DNA of 64,000 nucleotides from a virus (IMGVR_UViG_3300010412_000003:20547-84546), one strand, 5' to 3'; counted from the first letter of the stretch, positions 16,595 through 26,231 are shown. Translations and numbers: made by a program. The notes: a model not told the origin generated them from the sequence alone.

Positions 16595-17509
16595 TTAGAA
16601 CTTCTCTGCAAACCAATGAATGATAGATTTTATCACTTTTGATAAGAAATCAACAAACTTTTCAAACCAATTCATATCTTCCTCTTCCACAGGTGGTTCT
16701 GGTGGAGCAGGTGGTACAGGTTCAGAAGGTGGTTCTGGTTCTTCAACCTCATACCCACCCCACATTAACATTTTCTTTAAACTAGAATTACCCTCTAACT
16801 GAGGGGTTTGAGGATAGTTATATGATGGTAATTTTTCTCTAAGCTTTGTATAAAACTCTTCCCACGTTAATCCAAATGGATTTTCTTTTATGGTTAGAAT
16901 TGCATAATAAGACATTGCACCATAATATTTACTTCCAAAATAAGCATCATAACTATATTCAGAATCACTAGAACCAGTTAAAAGAAGTTCTTTCATTTGA
17001 AATTCTTGCAAAAATTTTCCAGTTCTTTTTAATTCTGGTGTTAATTGGGGTGTTGATTCGTGTTTAAGAAATCTTGGTTTTGCACTTTCGGAAAATGGAC
17101 TTGCGAATCTTGTTGAAGTTCCACTAAAACAAGAATCAAGTATAATGTAAACAGCAACACCATCTGGAACTTTATTAAGAACAGACCTTAACGAATCATC
17201 TAGCAAAACACCATCAGAAACATAAAGTGCTTCATCATAATAATCTGGTTCATCACCATTCTGATCTGGAACTTGAGTTCCATGACCAGAATATGTCATA
17301 ACAATTACATCACCATAAGATGATGCGCCAATCATGTTTTCAAGCTTTTCAAGAATAACTTGTTTTTTTGCTTCACGATCTAAGATCACACTTACATCAA
17401 AACCAAACTTAGTTAAAACATCAAGCCAACCCATAGCATCATTTATGCAACCATTTAGATTTGCAGAACCACCATAATCGTTAATTCCAATGCATATTGC
17501 TCTTTTCAT
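16595..17509 (-). CDS. Metacaspase / caspase-like cysteine protease (peptidase C14)
   Basis: A 304-residue protein, started at ATG 17509 because AGGAGAGA sits right before it; an upstream in-frame ATG overlaps the previous gene. The caspase p20-like domain has ALNGCINDA-type features (NLNGCINDAMGW), catalytic His76 in YSGHGTQVPDQ and catalytic Cys127 in LDSCFSGT. The p10-like part includes LTGSSDSEYSYDA, GAMSYYAI and YPQTPQLEG. A proline-rich linker (EPEPPSEPVPPAPPEPP) then leads to a 25-residue amphipathic tail rich in Phe and Trp (WFEKFVDFLSKVIKSIIHWF). It would cleave after basic residues if it acts like other metacaspases. It lies with the endolysin at the end of the late operon. Confidence 0.88.
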   Translation of the reverse strand: MKRAICIGINDYGGSANLNGCINDAMGWLDVLTKFGFDVSVILDREAKKQVILEKLENMIGASSYGDVIVMTYSGHGTQVPDQNGDEPDYYDEALYVSDGVLLDDSLRSVLNKVPDGVAVYIILDSCFSGTSTRFASPFSESAKPRFLKHESTPQLTPELKRTGKFLQEFQMKELLLTGSSDSEYSYDAYFGSKYYGAMSYYAILTIKENPFGLTWEEFYTKLREKLPSYNYPQTPQLEGNSSLKKMLMWGGYEVEEPEPPSEPVPPAPPEPPVEEEDMNWFEKFVDFLSKVIKSIIHWFAEKF

Positions 17510-17517
17510 TCTCTCTC

Positions 17518-18342
17518 CTAAAAAATCCACTCAATACCACTAGTTGGTTCAAAATATTCGACAACATCAGGGTATAACAAATAAAGTGGCAAGAAACCAC
17601 CTGCTTTCTTTTCTGGAAGATCATTTCTGAGATTGATTCCATCTACAATCTGTTCTTCCATTCCCAAAAATGCAAGGTTTCCACCATCAAACCCAAACGG
17701 TCTAATCTTTTGATTTTCAACACCTGCATATTGAGTTCCATTTGCATACACCATAAACCAACCACCAGATTTCAAAACAATTCTTTTGCCAGCGGTATTG
17801 TCCAATCCTCTCAACTCTGCATTCTCATATGGATAAAGAACATTGTCTTTTACAATTTGAATTGGCGTATCTTTTCCAACTTTAACATAACCAACTCTTA
17901 ACCCATTGACTTTTGTAGCCCACTTTTCTTGTGGCAACTGCTTGAAGTTGACAAAATCTAAAACAGGTGGTTCTACAGGTGGCTCTGGCTCTACAGGTGG
18001 CTCTGAAACACCACTATCATCTTCATGGGCATGATCAAAAACATATTCATATTTGTGAATGTGTTTTTTATATTCTTCAACATGCTCTTCGAATTTTGTT
18101 ACATACTGAGAAATTGCATTGAAATTTTCAGATATTTTTTGAAAATTTTCATTGATTCTTTGACCGTTTTCTGCAATTAATTCCTCAAGCCCAAGTTCCT
18201 CTACAGCCTTTAATCTGGCAGAAATAATCGAGAGAGCAGAGTCAACATCTTCCTTTTTTGCAAAAAGAGAACCATCAAAAAACTCTTTAACCTTTTCTTC
18301 AATAAACTCCCCAAATAATGAAATAAATATTTTTTTTAACAT
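17518..18342 (-). CDS. Coiled-coil protein with proline-rich linker, lysis-cassette neighbour
   Basis: A 274-residue protein. The ATG at 18342 is chosen over an in-frame TTG because AAGGAG is 8 nt upstream. The N-terminus is short, hydrophobic and amphipathic (MLKKIFISLFGEFIEEKV). A coiled coil of about 80 residues follows (ENGQRINENFQKISENFN), then a histidine-rich hinge and a PPVEPEPPVEPP linker. The last ~140 residues form a beta-rich domain that I do not recognise (KRIVLKSGGWFMVYANGTQY). The linker closely resembles those of the neighbouring muramidase and metacaspase. It could be a holin-like, tail-surface or anchoring protein. Confidence 0.65.
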   Translation of the reverse strand: MLKKIFISLFGEFIEEKVKEFFDGSLFAKKEDVDSALSIISARLKAVEELGLEELIAENGQRINENFQKISENFNAISQYVTKFEEHVEEYKKHIHKYEYVFDHAHEDDSGVSEPPVEPEPPVEPPVLDFVNFKQLPQEKWATKVNGLRVGYVKVGKDTPIQIVKDNVLYPYENAELRGLDNTAGKRIVLKSGGWFMVYANGTQYAGVENQKIRPFGFDGGNLAFLGMEEQIVDGINLRNDLPEKKAGGFLPLYLLYPDVVEYFEPTSGIEWIF

Positions 18343-18354
18343 ATACAAATCTCC

Positions 18355-19230
18355 TTATAAATAATCAACTGGATACATAAACACTTCAACCTTGTGTTCA
18401 TGCTCAATTGGCTCTGGTGGAACAGGTGGTTCTGGAATTGGTGGAACAGGTGGTTCTGGCTGAGAAACAAAACTCAACCAGTCATAAAACTCCTGCTTTT
18501 TTCTTCTTGTAATATTAAAATCCAATTCATCAGAATCAAAACCTAATTCAATTCCAATATTACTTGCAGAAACAACCTGCCACATTTCCCAATCATTTGC
18601 CTGTCTTTCTGGTGGCATAGTTGGCTTATATTCTAATGTCAAAAACACCTTTTCCCAAAAGGATTTAAACTGATCTGTTAACCCATTAGCCCAATTTGCA
18701 TATGGGTATTGTGCAATCCAAAATGGAAAATTTTTACCCTCTGATGTATACGGGGACAGCCAATCCTTGTAATCATATCTATTTGCATATAAAATAATTC
18801 TTTTATTTGGAAACCTTGTTTGAAGCTCTTTCATAAATTTTATTGTATTTAAAGCAAAAACACTTGATTTTTCATTATAATATTGTTCAAAATCCATAAC
18901 AAAAAATGAAAAATCTTTTCCCTCACAAAATAAAAGAAATGCACCCAACTGCCTTTTCCAATCAGAGTGGCTTGAAAAATACCAATATGCACCAAGAGGT
19001 ATTCCAAGCTTTGATGCTATAGAATAATTTTTATCAAAATTGACATCTTTATAAATTCCACCATTTTGTGCGCCATATCCAGCACGTAAAACAATAAAAT
19101 CCATAACCTTTTCAAATATCTCCATATCAACCTTGCTTAAATCCCAATTACCTTTGTGGTGACTAAAGTCAGCACCAGTTGCATATGGACTTTTTGAAAT
19201 TAAATCTAAAATCCATTCTGTTTGATTCAT
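18355..19230 (-). CDS. GH25 muramidase (endolysin)
   Basis: A 291-residue protein starting at ATG 19230, with AGGAGG 5-6 nt upstream. The GH25 lysozyme fold is indicated by TGADFSHHKGNWD (catalytic-region Asp21) and VMDFEQYY (Asp113 and Glu115 in the DxE motif). IPLGAYWYFSS and the WIAQYPYANWA end of the barrel also fit. It cleaves the MurNAc-GlcNAc bond of peptidoglycan. After residue 245 it has a PEPPVPPIPEPPVPPEP linker and a short His-rich tail instead of a recognisable wall-binding domain. It is the likely lysis enzyme, though a tail-associated role is possible because it follows the fibre genes. Confidence 0.85.
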   Translation of the reverse strand: MNQTEWILDLISKSPYATGADFSHHKGNWDLSKVDMEIFEKVMDFIVLRAGYGAQNGGIYKDVNFDKNYSIASKLGIPLGAYWYFSSHSDWKRQLGAFLLFCEGKDFSFFVMDFEQYYNEKSSVFALNTIKFMKELQTRFPNKRIILYANRYDYKDWLSPYTSEGKNFPFWIAQYPYANWANGLTDQFKSFWEKVFLTLEYKPTMPPERQANDWEMWQVVSASNIGIELGFDSDELDFNITRRKKQEFYDWLSFVSQPEPPVPPIPEPPVPPEPIEHEHKVEVFMYPVDYL

Positions 19231-19239
19231 AAACACCTC

Positions 19240-20607
19240 CTAAAACCAAGATGAAATAACATTAGAAGATAAGGCTGTATAAGTCAATTCAAGCAATGGT
19301 CTATCACCAGCAGTTCCTGAACCACTTGAATAATACCATTTCCCTGTATAGTGACCGCCAGATTGTGTTTCAGCTATATTATAACCATTGTTTACATATG
19401 TTGAGTTAATCCAGTTGTCAAAATCTGTAATTAAAATATTAGAAAAAACAATGTCCGATGGTTCAGTTGGAGAAGTAGTATATTGATAACTTCCACTTAC
19501 TGTTGAAACAATATCACCGGTTGTGTTTGTACCCCCACCACTACTCCAGTTGTTGTTGGTTTTGTATATTTGCCATGTTGCCTGAGTCTCAACCCAATCC
19601 CTCTCGTCACGTATTCTTCTCATGCTATTTGTGTGGGGAAAGTCAAGGTTTTGTGAGCTATACAACCGAAGAGTTAAATCTGCCGAAACACCACTTTGGT
19701 AATCGTCAAGACCTGTAAAATCAAATCTTATCAGTGTTGTATTTGCATTCGAAGCACCATTAACTCTTCCAACAAGAACATTTGACCCATTAGAGTTTGT
19801 TGTTGGACTAACTTGGGAAAGATAACAATCCTGACCCGTTGTATCGTCTGGTTGATAATTCCATGTTGGGTCAATGACAACTGGAAATATAGCGTTTTCC
19901 AACCAACTTGATTTAACACCTGACAAAACATATACACCACTGGAATCCTCAATAAAAAACTGCTCAACAGACGCTTCTTTAGAGGCATCACCACTCGATT
20001 CTGTAGCAACACCACCAAATATAGAAATGCTTTCATTTTTTAAATTCTTGCTTTTTATTCTTTTTGATAAGTTGCTTATTTGAGAACCAACCTTTGTAAC
20101 AATTACAAGGTGAGTTCCATTTATAGATGGCATTTCGTTAATGTGAAGATTTTCCTTTATTCTTCCACTTTCATGAACAACATATTCAGATGAATAATTT
20201 TTATCAATTATTTTTTTAAAATTTTTTCCGTTAAAAAATCCAGTTTTTTTATCAAATGTAGATAAAATTTTGAGAGTGTTTGTTTTTTGGTCATAATCAC
20301 CAATCCCAATTGTATGATGATAAAAACCTCTTGATGGAATAAAAACACTTCCATCATCACCTATCTCAAAATCAATATTTATGTCCCTGATCTTTTTTTT
20401 TCCAGAATTTCCATTTTCGAATGTTGAAATAATTGGGAACATAGCCCTGTTAACCCGATCATATTTATGAACTGGAAACTGAGCCAAAACTGCCTTTACC
20501 ACACCCCTTTCCTCTGTTCTGTAAATTATACCATTGTGTATTCTTCTTTTAACTTGAAGGTTATCATTTTTTTTATTAACATGGCTTGTCCATTCACTTT
20601 CTATCAT
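19240..20607 (-). CDS. DNRLRE-domain virion protein
   Basis: A 455-residue protein. The N-terminal ~240 residues are beta-rich without a recognised domain. From about 245 the sequence follows the DNRLRE pattern: DCYLSQVSPTTNSNGSNVLV, TTLIRFDFTGL, TLRLYSSQN, ERDWVETQATWQIYKTNNNW and a late DFDNWINSTYVNNGYNI. DNRLRE domains are carbohydrate-associated beta-sandwich modules found in surface proteins. It is probably a receptor-binding or fibre component, consistent with its place between fibre genes and lysis genes. Confidence 0.68.
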   Translation of the reverse strand: MIESEWTSHVNKKNDNLQVKRRIHNGIIYRTEERGVVKAVLAQFPVHKYDRVNRAMFPIISTFENGNSGKKKIRDINIDFEIGDDGSVFIPSRGFYHHTIGIGDYDQKTNTLKILSTFDKKTGFFNGKNFKKIIDKNYSSEYVVHESGRIKENLHINEMPSINGTHLVIVTKVGSQISNLSKRIKSKNLKNESISIFGGVATESSGDASKEASVEQFFIEDSSGVYVLSGVKSSWLENAIFPVVIDPTWNYQPDDTTGQDCYLSQVSPTTNSNGSNVLVGRVNGASNANTTLIRFDFTGLDDYQSGVSADLTLRLYSSQNLDFPHTNSMRRIRDERDWVETQATWQIYKTNNNWSSGGGTNTTGDIVSTVSGSYQYTTSPTEPSDIVFSNILITDFDNWINSTYVNNGYNIAETQSGGHYTGKWYYSSGSGTAGDRPLLELTYTALSSNVISSWF

Positions 20608-20622
20608 TATATAATCTCCCTG

Positions 20623-21990
20623 TTATGGTAATCTGACTTCCATTGTTATAGAACATCCTTGTGCTGGTGTTGTGTGAACAGAATCAATTGTCATTCTAAT
20701 CAAATCCGCAGTTTGAATATCATCATTCGATGTGTTAATTGTTACAGATGATATTGTTGTACTGCCACTATCAAATGTGATAAGCCCAGAGCAAATTTCA
20801 ACCCAAGAACCTCTGTACCTCTCAACCGAAACAATCATCGAACCAGTTGTTCCTGCTGTCATTGCAACACCTTCAAAGTTAACAACATTCATACCATTCC
20901 AAGCATCAGGAACTTTGAAAACAAATTTAACACCAGTAGAACAATCTGTTGATGGCTCTACAAGTTGTACAATAATACCCTTTGTTCCCAAGTTAGAACC
21001 AGCCAGCGCATCTGGTGTAATTGTTCTTGATGTGTCAGTTCCAGTATTGACCTCTGCAACTGTTGCAAGTTCTGATTTTCCAGCCAATGATGTTGTTGCC
21101 TGACTAACCGCTGATGTCACATCACCAGACCAAGCTGGAACACCACCACTAACAGTTAATACATTTCCAGATGAACCAATTGGCAAAGATGTAATTTCAG
21201 AAGCACCAGATGCATACAAAATGTCACCAGTCGTTCTTGCAAATGGGGAAATGTACCCCCTCCAAGATGTTCCATTAGAATAAAAATATCCAACCTGATT
21301 CTGCCTTACAGTTCCAATTGTTGTTGTTCCACTATCTTCTTTTACAACAAGGTCTTCATCACCATCAGCAGTATTATGAATAATAAAAATTGGATTAAAA
21401 GCACTTTCTGCTGGAAGAAGAATATCACGATTCACCCCATTAGGGTCTAAATATTGAATTGATGCGCTATAATCATTTAAAGTTTTTGTTGTAGATAATG
21501 TCTCTGTATTTTTTTTATAAACCCCAACATTTTGAATTGCAGAGACAACAACCCAAGCTGTTCCATTATATTTTAAATAATACTCTCTATTCTTTCCAAG
21601 ATCATTGCCATCAATGTTTTGTACATTACCATCATTGTCAATCTTATATACTGTTTTAACACCCAATGAGTTGATGTTCAAGGTAACTGCTCCATTAGAT
21701 GTTTGACTCAGTTTTAATATGATCTTAAGATCAGTTGTATATGATGTGATTGCGCTAATTCCAGTTGCCTCATAAAGACTTCCAGAATTATAAGTTGCAC
21801 TAACTGGAATAGCACCCCTCTGTGTTTCAAGAGTGTCTATACTTGATTGAATATCGGTTAGTGCTGTTTCAATTTTTGTCATATTGCTATTTGTAGTGCC
21901 ACACATATCAAGACGATAATCCAAAAATAATTCTATTGTGTCACTTGAATCATAAAGAGTTAGGTTATAATTCGTTGTAGTTGATACCAT
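20623..21990 (-). CDS. Tail fibre / baseplate appendage protein
   Basis: A 455-residue protein with the N-terminal pattern of Gram-positive phage baseplate fibres (NYNLTLYDSSDTIELFLDYR, then NSNMTKIETALTDI). This pattern probably attaches to the tail tip. The centre is a chain of beta-strand segments with LKLSQTSNGAVTLNINSLG and YLKYNGTAWVVVSA repeats typical of fibre shafts. The C-terminal ~110 residues form a compact beta domain (TGVKFVFKVPDAWNGMNVV) that may bind the receptor. Strong GGAGG site before the ATG. Confidence 0.7.
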   Translation of the reverse strand: MVSTTTNYNLTLYDSSDTIELFLDYRLDMCGTTNSNMTKIETALTDIQSSIDTLETQRGAIPVSATYNSGSLYEATGISAITSYTTDLKIILKLSQTSNGAVTLNINSLGVKTVYKIDNDGNVQNIDGNDLGKNREYYLKYNGTAWVVVSAIQNVGVYKKNTETLSTTKTLNDYSASIQYLDPNGVNRDILLPAESAFNPIFIIHNTADGDEDLVVKEDSGTTTIGTVRQNQVGYFYSNGTSWRGYISPFARTTGDILYASGASEITSLPIGSSGNVLTVSGGVPAWSGDVTSAVSQATTSLAGKSELATVAEVNTGTDTSRTITPDALAGSNLGTKGIIVQLVEPSTDCSTGVKFVFKVPDAWNGMNVVNFEGVAMTAGTTGSMIVSVERYRGSWVEICSGLITFDSGSTTISSVTINTSNDDIQTADLIRMTIDSVHTTPAQGCSITMEVRLP

Positions 21991-22011
21991 AAAGTCCTCC
22001 TTATGTTATTT

Positions 22012-22485
22012 TTATGTAGCCACATAATCCAAGTCTCCTAATGTCTCAACGTCAAGAGTTCCAAGTGTTGACGCATCCCAATCTGAAAGGTTATAAAATA
22101 CCGCTAAAATTGGAGTAAATGCATTAGAAAAATTAAAATTTGAAATTGTGGTTATAACTTTACTATTTTCTTTCCATGTAAGTGATAAAACACTAACCTG
22201 AGAAATTGTTTTTGATAAATACTCTTTAAACTTCATAGAAAAAGTATTTACCCTTCTACCACCATTTAAGTCAAAAGTCAAATATTCTTTAAATTTAATA
22301 TTATAAGCAACATTTATCAAAGCACTCATTGTTATACTAAATTGCTTACTTACTTTCATTGCGAAAGTTATTGGAAATTTTTGAACAATTTGAACAAACC
22401 AACTATCAGATGGTGTAAACCCTCTAATTACTAGATCAAAGGCTTTTTTTGTAACAATATTAACATTAAAAGATATAGATGGCAT
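22012..22485 (-). CDS. Hypothetical structural protein
   Basis: A 157-residue beta-rich protein in the fibre cluster. It has recurring hydrophobic-polar strands and two similar segments (NIKFKEYLTFDL and SMKFKEYLSKTI), suggesting internal duplication. It ends with SDWDASTLGTLDVETLG. No family is recognised; a minor virion component is likely from context. Confidence 0.55.
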   Translation of the reverse strand: MPSISFNVNIVTKKAFDLVIRGFTPSDSWFVQIVQKFPITFAMKVSKQFSITMSALINVAYNIKFKEYLTFDLNGGRRVNTFSMKFKEYLSKTISQVSVLSLTWKENSKVITTISNFNFSNAFTPILAVFYNLSDWDASTLGTLDVETLGDLDYVAT

Positions 22486-22502
22486 TTCTACCCCTTTGTC
22501 TT

Positions 22503-22910
22503 TTATGAGTTAACAATGCTAACAACAATTGCACCAACCGCAAAATAAACTACAGTACCAGATTGCACAACTCTTGATGGAGACAAAGCACCAAAATAAA
22601 GCATGTTTCCACTCGTTAATGCATCAGAAATGAAAACATATGTAATTGTACCCCAAGATGCAGAGCTTTCTGCGAAAGAAACCTGAACAGTATTTGATAA
22701 AGAACCACTTGATGCGTTTCCCCATTGCGATTTTGTATTTGTTAAACTTGCCCTAGCATATGAACCACCAACTGGTTCTGTTGCACCAGTTCCATCATTG
22801 TTAATTGTTGTAGTAGAAAGACCAAAGTACAATGTTGATGGAACTGTATAGTTTGTAGCACCAAAGTCTTTGTCTAAAATTCTATTAGATTGATAATAAG
22901 TAATACTCAT
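22503..22910 (-). CDS. Minor virion protein (small tail appendage/collar type)
   Basis: A 135-residue protein with a pattern common in phage minor structural proteins: STLYFGLSTTTI, then GGSYARASLTNT, QWGNASSGSLSN, ASWGTITYVFISDA and GNMLYFGAL. It is beta-rich with no signal peptide. Position between fibre genes and the BppU-like protein supports a place at the tail tip. AGGAGG lies upstream. Confidence 0.6.
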   Translation of the reverse strand: MSITYYQSNRILDKDFGATNYTVPSTLYFGLSTTTINNDGTGATEPVGGSYARASLTNTKSQWGNASSGSLSNTVQVSFAESSASWGTITYVFISDALTSGNMLYFGALSPSRVVQSGTVVYFAVGAIVVSIVNS

Positions 22911-22922
22911 GTGTATAACCTC

Positions 22923-23273
22923 CTAGTCATTTTGTATTCTTGGAACAATTGTCAGGATGCCCTGTGATGGTCTAAATTCATTTTGATCTAAGTCTGTAAT
23001 TACTGGTTGATGAATAAATTTTCCCTCTAAGTCAACCGTATCTACTGAATCAATTTCTATCTCAAATGTATTTGTTCCAGTTTTAGTTCCAGTTTTAGTT
23101 AAAATGGCAGTGTCAGGTTGCCCATAATAACTCATTGTCCATTCAACTGTTGATGATGTGATGTCAATTAAAACACCAAGTTCATCATACACATTGAATT
23201 CTAAAATATAATTTGTACCACCAATGAAAATAATTTCCTCAAGATCATTGATGTTAGAGTAAACATTTCTCAT
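22923..23273 (-). CDS. BppU-N-like Ig-fold baseplate protein
   Basis: A 116-residue all-beta protein: FIGGTNYILEFNVYDELGVL, then IDITSSTVEWTMSYYG, then TNTFEIEIDSVDTVDL. This is the layout of the N-terminal Ig-like domain of baseplate upper proteins (G-T-x-Y-x-L-x-F followed by D-hydrophobic-T). It probably decorates or links the baseplate and fibres. Confidence 0.55.
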   Translation of the reverse strand: MRNVYSNINDLEEIIFIGGTNYILEFNVYDELGVLIDITSSTVEWTMSYYGQPDTAILTKTGTKTGTNTFEIEIDSVDTVDLEGKFIHQPVITDLDQNEFRPSQGILTIVPRIQND

Positions 23274-23292
23274 TTATATTCACCCCACTTTT

Positions 23293-23556
23293 CTAAATAT
23301 GTTTTTCAACTATTTCTTTATTAGGAACTTCAAGATTCATAACCTCTTCTAAAACCATTTCCAATACTTGATCAAGATCAATTATTGTATTCATTGACTT
23401 CATAAACATTTGCATGTTTCCATGACCTCTAACCTCTACTGCTTGAAGACCATTATACATTTCTATCAATGATTTTTTTACAACATCAATTTTTTGACCT
23501 AAACTTAAATCCCTAATATCTTTTTTTTGTTGATTGTCACCAACTACGTCATTCAT
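23293..23556 (-). CDS. Hypothetical small helical protein
   Basis: An 87-residue acidic, mostly helical protein (KIDVVKKSLIEMYNGLQAVE, then IDLDQVLEMVLEEVMNLE). AGGAG precedes the ATG. No motif is recognised. Position between Tal and the baseplate proteins suggests a chaperone or small structural role. Confidence 0.55.
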   Translation of the reverse strand: MNDVVGDNQQKKDIRDLSLGQKIDVVKKSLIEMYNGLQAVEVRGHGNMQMFMKSMNTIIDLDQVLEMVLEEVMNLEVPNKEIVEKHI

Positions 23557-23564
23557 TTTATCTC

Positions 23565-26231
23565 CTAAATACCAATTGAATAAGAATATAATATGCCTTT
23601 ATAAAACCTAAGTGTAGCATATCCAGTATAAACAACTGCTGTGAGTCCATAAGTTCCGTTTATAACAAAATAATCTGTATCAACTCTAAATGTAACAGTG
23701 TTACTTCTTATCTGGCTATTACCAGTGAGATATAAAATACCACCCTGCAAGTCAAGATAAGAACTTCCATAAAGCAATAAGTTTGTTGCTTGAAATGATG
23801 TTACAGTAGAGCCAAGATTTATTTGTGCATTACCAGCACCACCAATAGTTCCACCCCAAACCCTACTGCCACTCATACTTCCAGTAGTAACATAACCTGC
23901 ATTAATACCACTTCCAATTTGCCCACCATTAATAGTTCCATAAATGTTGTCAGCATAAATTGTTCCAGAGAAACTTGCTGTACTGCCATCTATGCTCAAA
24001 GCACCCAATTTTATTTTACCATTGCTCCTGATGTAATTTCCAAGATTATCATACAGACTGTTTGAATTAATATTCCAACCACCAATAGTACCACTACTGG
24101 CACTAATACTCCCGCTAAAAGTTCCAGTAGCACCAGATAAATCACCAGAAAAAACCAAATTTCCACTTCCATCAGCATAAAACCTATCAACCCAAGTACC
24201 ACCAGTGTTACCTTGAATTTTTATTCCATTTGTTGGGTCAATATAAACCCTACTGCTATCTGTTTCAAGAGAGATACTACCATTTGATATTGAAACACCA
24301 GTTGCATCAACAACAAAACTCAAATCCTCATTTTGAATTGTCAATGTGTTTCCAGCAATTAAATTTCCAACAATTGTATCAGCAACCAGACCATAATGTG
24401 TAACCCCACCAACATCCACTCTTCCAAGTGCAACTTTTGCTGTTGCCCAATCATCATCTGTAAAAGCCAATACATTGTTTGTTAGCCAAACCTGTTCATC
24501 ATCAAATGTTACACCATTCCATTGTCTTCCACGAAGACCAGCACCATCTATGATAATATCCTGATCTGATGTTGAAACAAGATTGTTCACTGTTGCATTT
24601 AATGCAGAGCTAATAAATGTTGTTACTTCATCTTTATGACTTTCACTCCAATTGTTCCAGTCCTGTTTGTTAAAGCTAACAGTTGCGCCAAGATTGTTTA
24701 TTTGACCAAAAAGATCACTAAATACATACGCACTTGTATCTGATCTAAGCCTATTGCTTAAAATTAAGGAAAATTTATCTGGATTGTCATAGTTTATTTT
24801 AACCTCTAGTATAATTGAAGTTGTAATTTGACCATTTGGAAGTTCAACTGTTACAGAAGAACCAACTTCGAGATCATTTGAAAAAGATTGAAATTCTTGC
24901 ATGGCAAGAAAATTTATACTATCTGCTTCAAAAATATATCTTGGTTGTGAAATTCTACCCAAAACACTTTTCCCTTGATCATACAACAATTGAGATTGAT
25001 CTTGTTTTTCAGAATCAGTCATAATATCAGTTTGAATTATATTTGGATTTTGATATGTGTTTTCAAAAGTAAATTCTGACAACTCAGCAAGTTCACTTTC
25101 TGTAAAATTGCTTTCAAATGAAACTATATTATTAATATCTACCAAAGATTGTTGCAAAACTATAATTTCATTTTGCTTTGAAATAATTTCAATGTTTTTA
25201 GAATTTATTAAAGCTTCTTGATTATCTATTTGTGTTTTTATATCATCTGTTGCCAATCCTTGTTGAATTCTGCTTGCTAATATTTCTTCAAGACCAGCAA
25301 GGGTTGAAAGTAAAGCTACCAACTCCCCTTGTAAAACAATTAAATCATCATATGCGGTTTTTAAAGTCGTTAACGTAGCACCATATGTTGATTCATAACT
25401 TGCCACCAAAGCTTCCCAAGCTGTTAATTTGGTAATCAAATTTTGACTCATCCAATCTGTATTTTTATAATATGAAAAGTCATATATCGTTGCAGAACCA
25501 AGTGGATTTACAGACCTGATGGTAAGATTTCCACCACCATAAACGCTTAGTGCAGTTGTTATTTCATCATCCATTTCTTGCAATTTTGCTTGTTTCAAAA
25601 GATTATCGAATGATAAAAATATATCCGTTTGCGAAACAGCACTATCAATTGAATCAACTTTTATTATATTATTTATGGTATCAAATGAAAAAATACATTC
25701 ATATGCATTAGAAACATCATTCATTAGAAAGTTGTAAACATTTGTATCCTGAACATCAAATGTTCTAAATTTTGCCGAAATAGAAGCATCAACACTTCCA
25801 ATGCTCCAAGATGGTAAAAGGTTTACAACTTCTTGTAAAAGAGTTCCATCTGGTGATACGGCATCATAAAACTGATATGTCCCACCAAAACCAGTTAGTC
25901 TTTTTTTTGACATTTTGAATTCAATAGAAATTGCAATTACATTTTTAATATCAACACCACCATTTGTATCCTCTGGTGCTTTAATAATTTCAAAATAACC
26001 AATACCTTCAACTTTAATTAATCTTTTAACTACAATGTAATTATAAACTGATAATTCGATGCCATTTACATTTTTTGGAATTGTAAATGATATTTCACTC
26101 ACTGCATTAAATCTTGGTGTATATTCAACATCATAAGCCATAGAAAGAGAATAAATTTCTGTTTTATCTGGATTACATAATGTCAATGCTGGTTTTTCAA
26201 GTCTGCTAAAAATGTCATATGAAACTTGCAT
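23565..26231 (-). CDS. Tail-associated (Tal-like) baseplate hub / minor tail protein
   Basis: An 888-residue protein immediately downstream of Dit. The first ~400 residues match the Tal/gp44-like hub (PALTLCNPDKTEIYSLSMAY, VSEISFTIPK, YFEIIKAPE, SIEFKMSKKRL). A coiled-coil region follows (residues ~290-370). The C-terminal ~350 residues are a repetitive beta shaft (GTIGGWNINSNSLYD, GSGINAGYVTTGSMSGSRVW) like tail-spike stalks. No peptidase motif is obvious. Its start overlaps the Dit stop (TAATG-like), showing coupled translation. Confidence 0.75.
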   Translation of the reverse strand: MQVSYDIFSRLEKPALTLCNPDKTEIYSLSMAYDVEYTPRFNAVSEISFTIPKNVNGIELSVYNYIVVKRLIKVEGIGYFEIIKAPEDTNGGVDIKNVIAISIEFKMSKKRLTGFGGTYQFYDAVSPDGTLLQEVVNLLPSWSIGSVDASISAKFRTFDVQDTNVYNFLMNDVSNAYECIFSFDTINNIIKVDSIDSAVSQTDIFLSFDNLLKQAKLQEMDDEITTALSVYGGGNLTIRSVNPLGSATIYDFSYYKNTDWMSQNLITKLTAWEALVASYESTYGATLTTLKTAYDDLIVLQGELVALLSTLAGLEEILASRIQQGLATDDIKTQIDNQEALINSKNIEIISKQNEIIVLQQSLVDINNIVSFESNFTESELAELSEFTFENTYQNPNIIQTDIMTDSEKQDQSQLLYDQGKSVLGRISQPRYIFEADSINFLAMQEFQSFSNDLEVGSSVTVELPNGQITTSIILEVKINYDNPDKFSLILSNRLRSDTSAYVFSDLFGQINNLGATVSFNKQDWNNWSESHKDEVTTFISSALNATVNNLVSTSDQDIIIDGAGLRGRQWNGVTFDDEQVWLTNNVLAFTDDDWATAKVALGRVDVGGVTHYGLVADTIVGNLIAGNTLTIQNEDLSFVVDATGVSISNGSISLETDSSRVYIDPTNGIKIQGNTGGTWVDRFYADGSGNLVFSGDLSGATGTFSGSISASSGTIGGWNINSNSLYDNLGNYIRSNGKIKLGALSIDGSTASFSGTIYADNIYGTINGGQIGSGINAGYVTTGSMSGSRVWGGTIGGAGNAQINLGSTVTSFQATNLLLYGSSYLDLQGGILYLTGNSQIRSNTVTFRVDTDYFVINGTYGLTAVVYTGYATLRFYKGILYSYSIGI

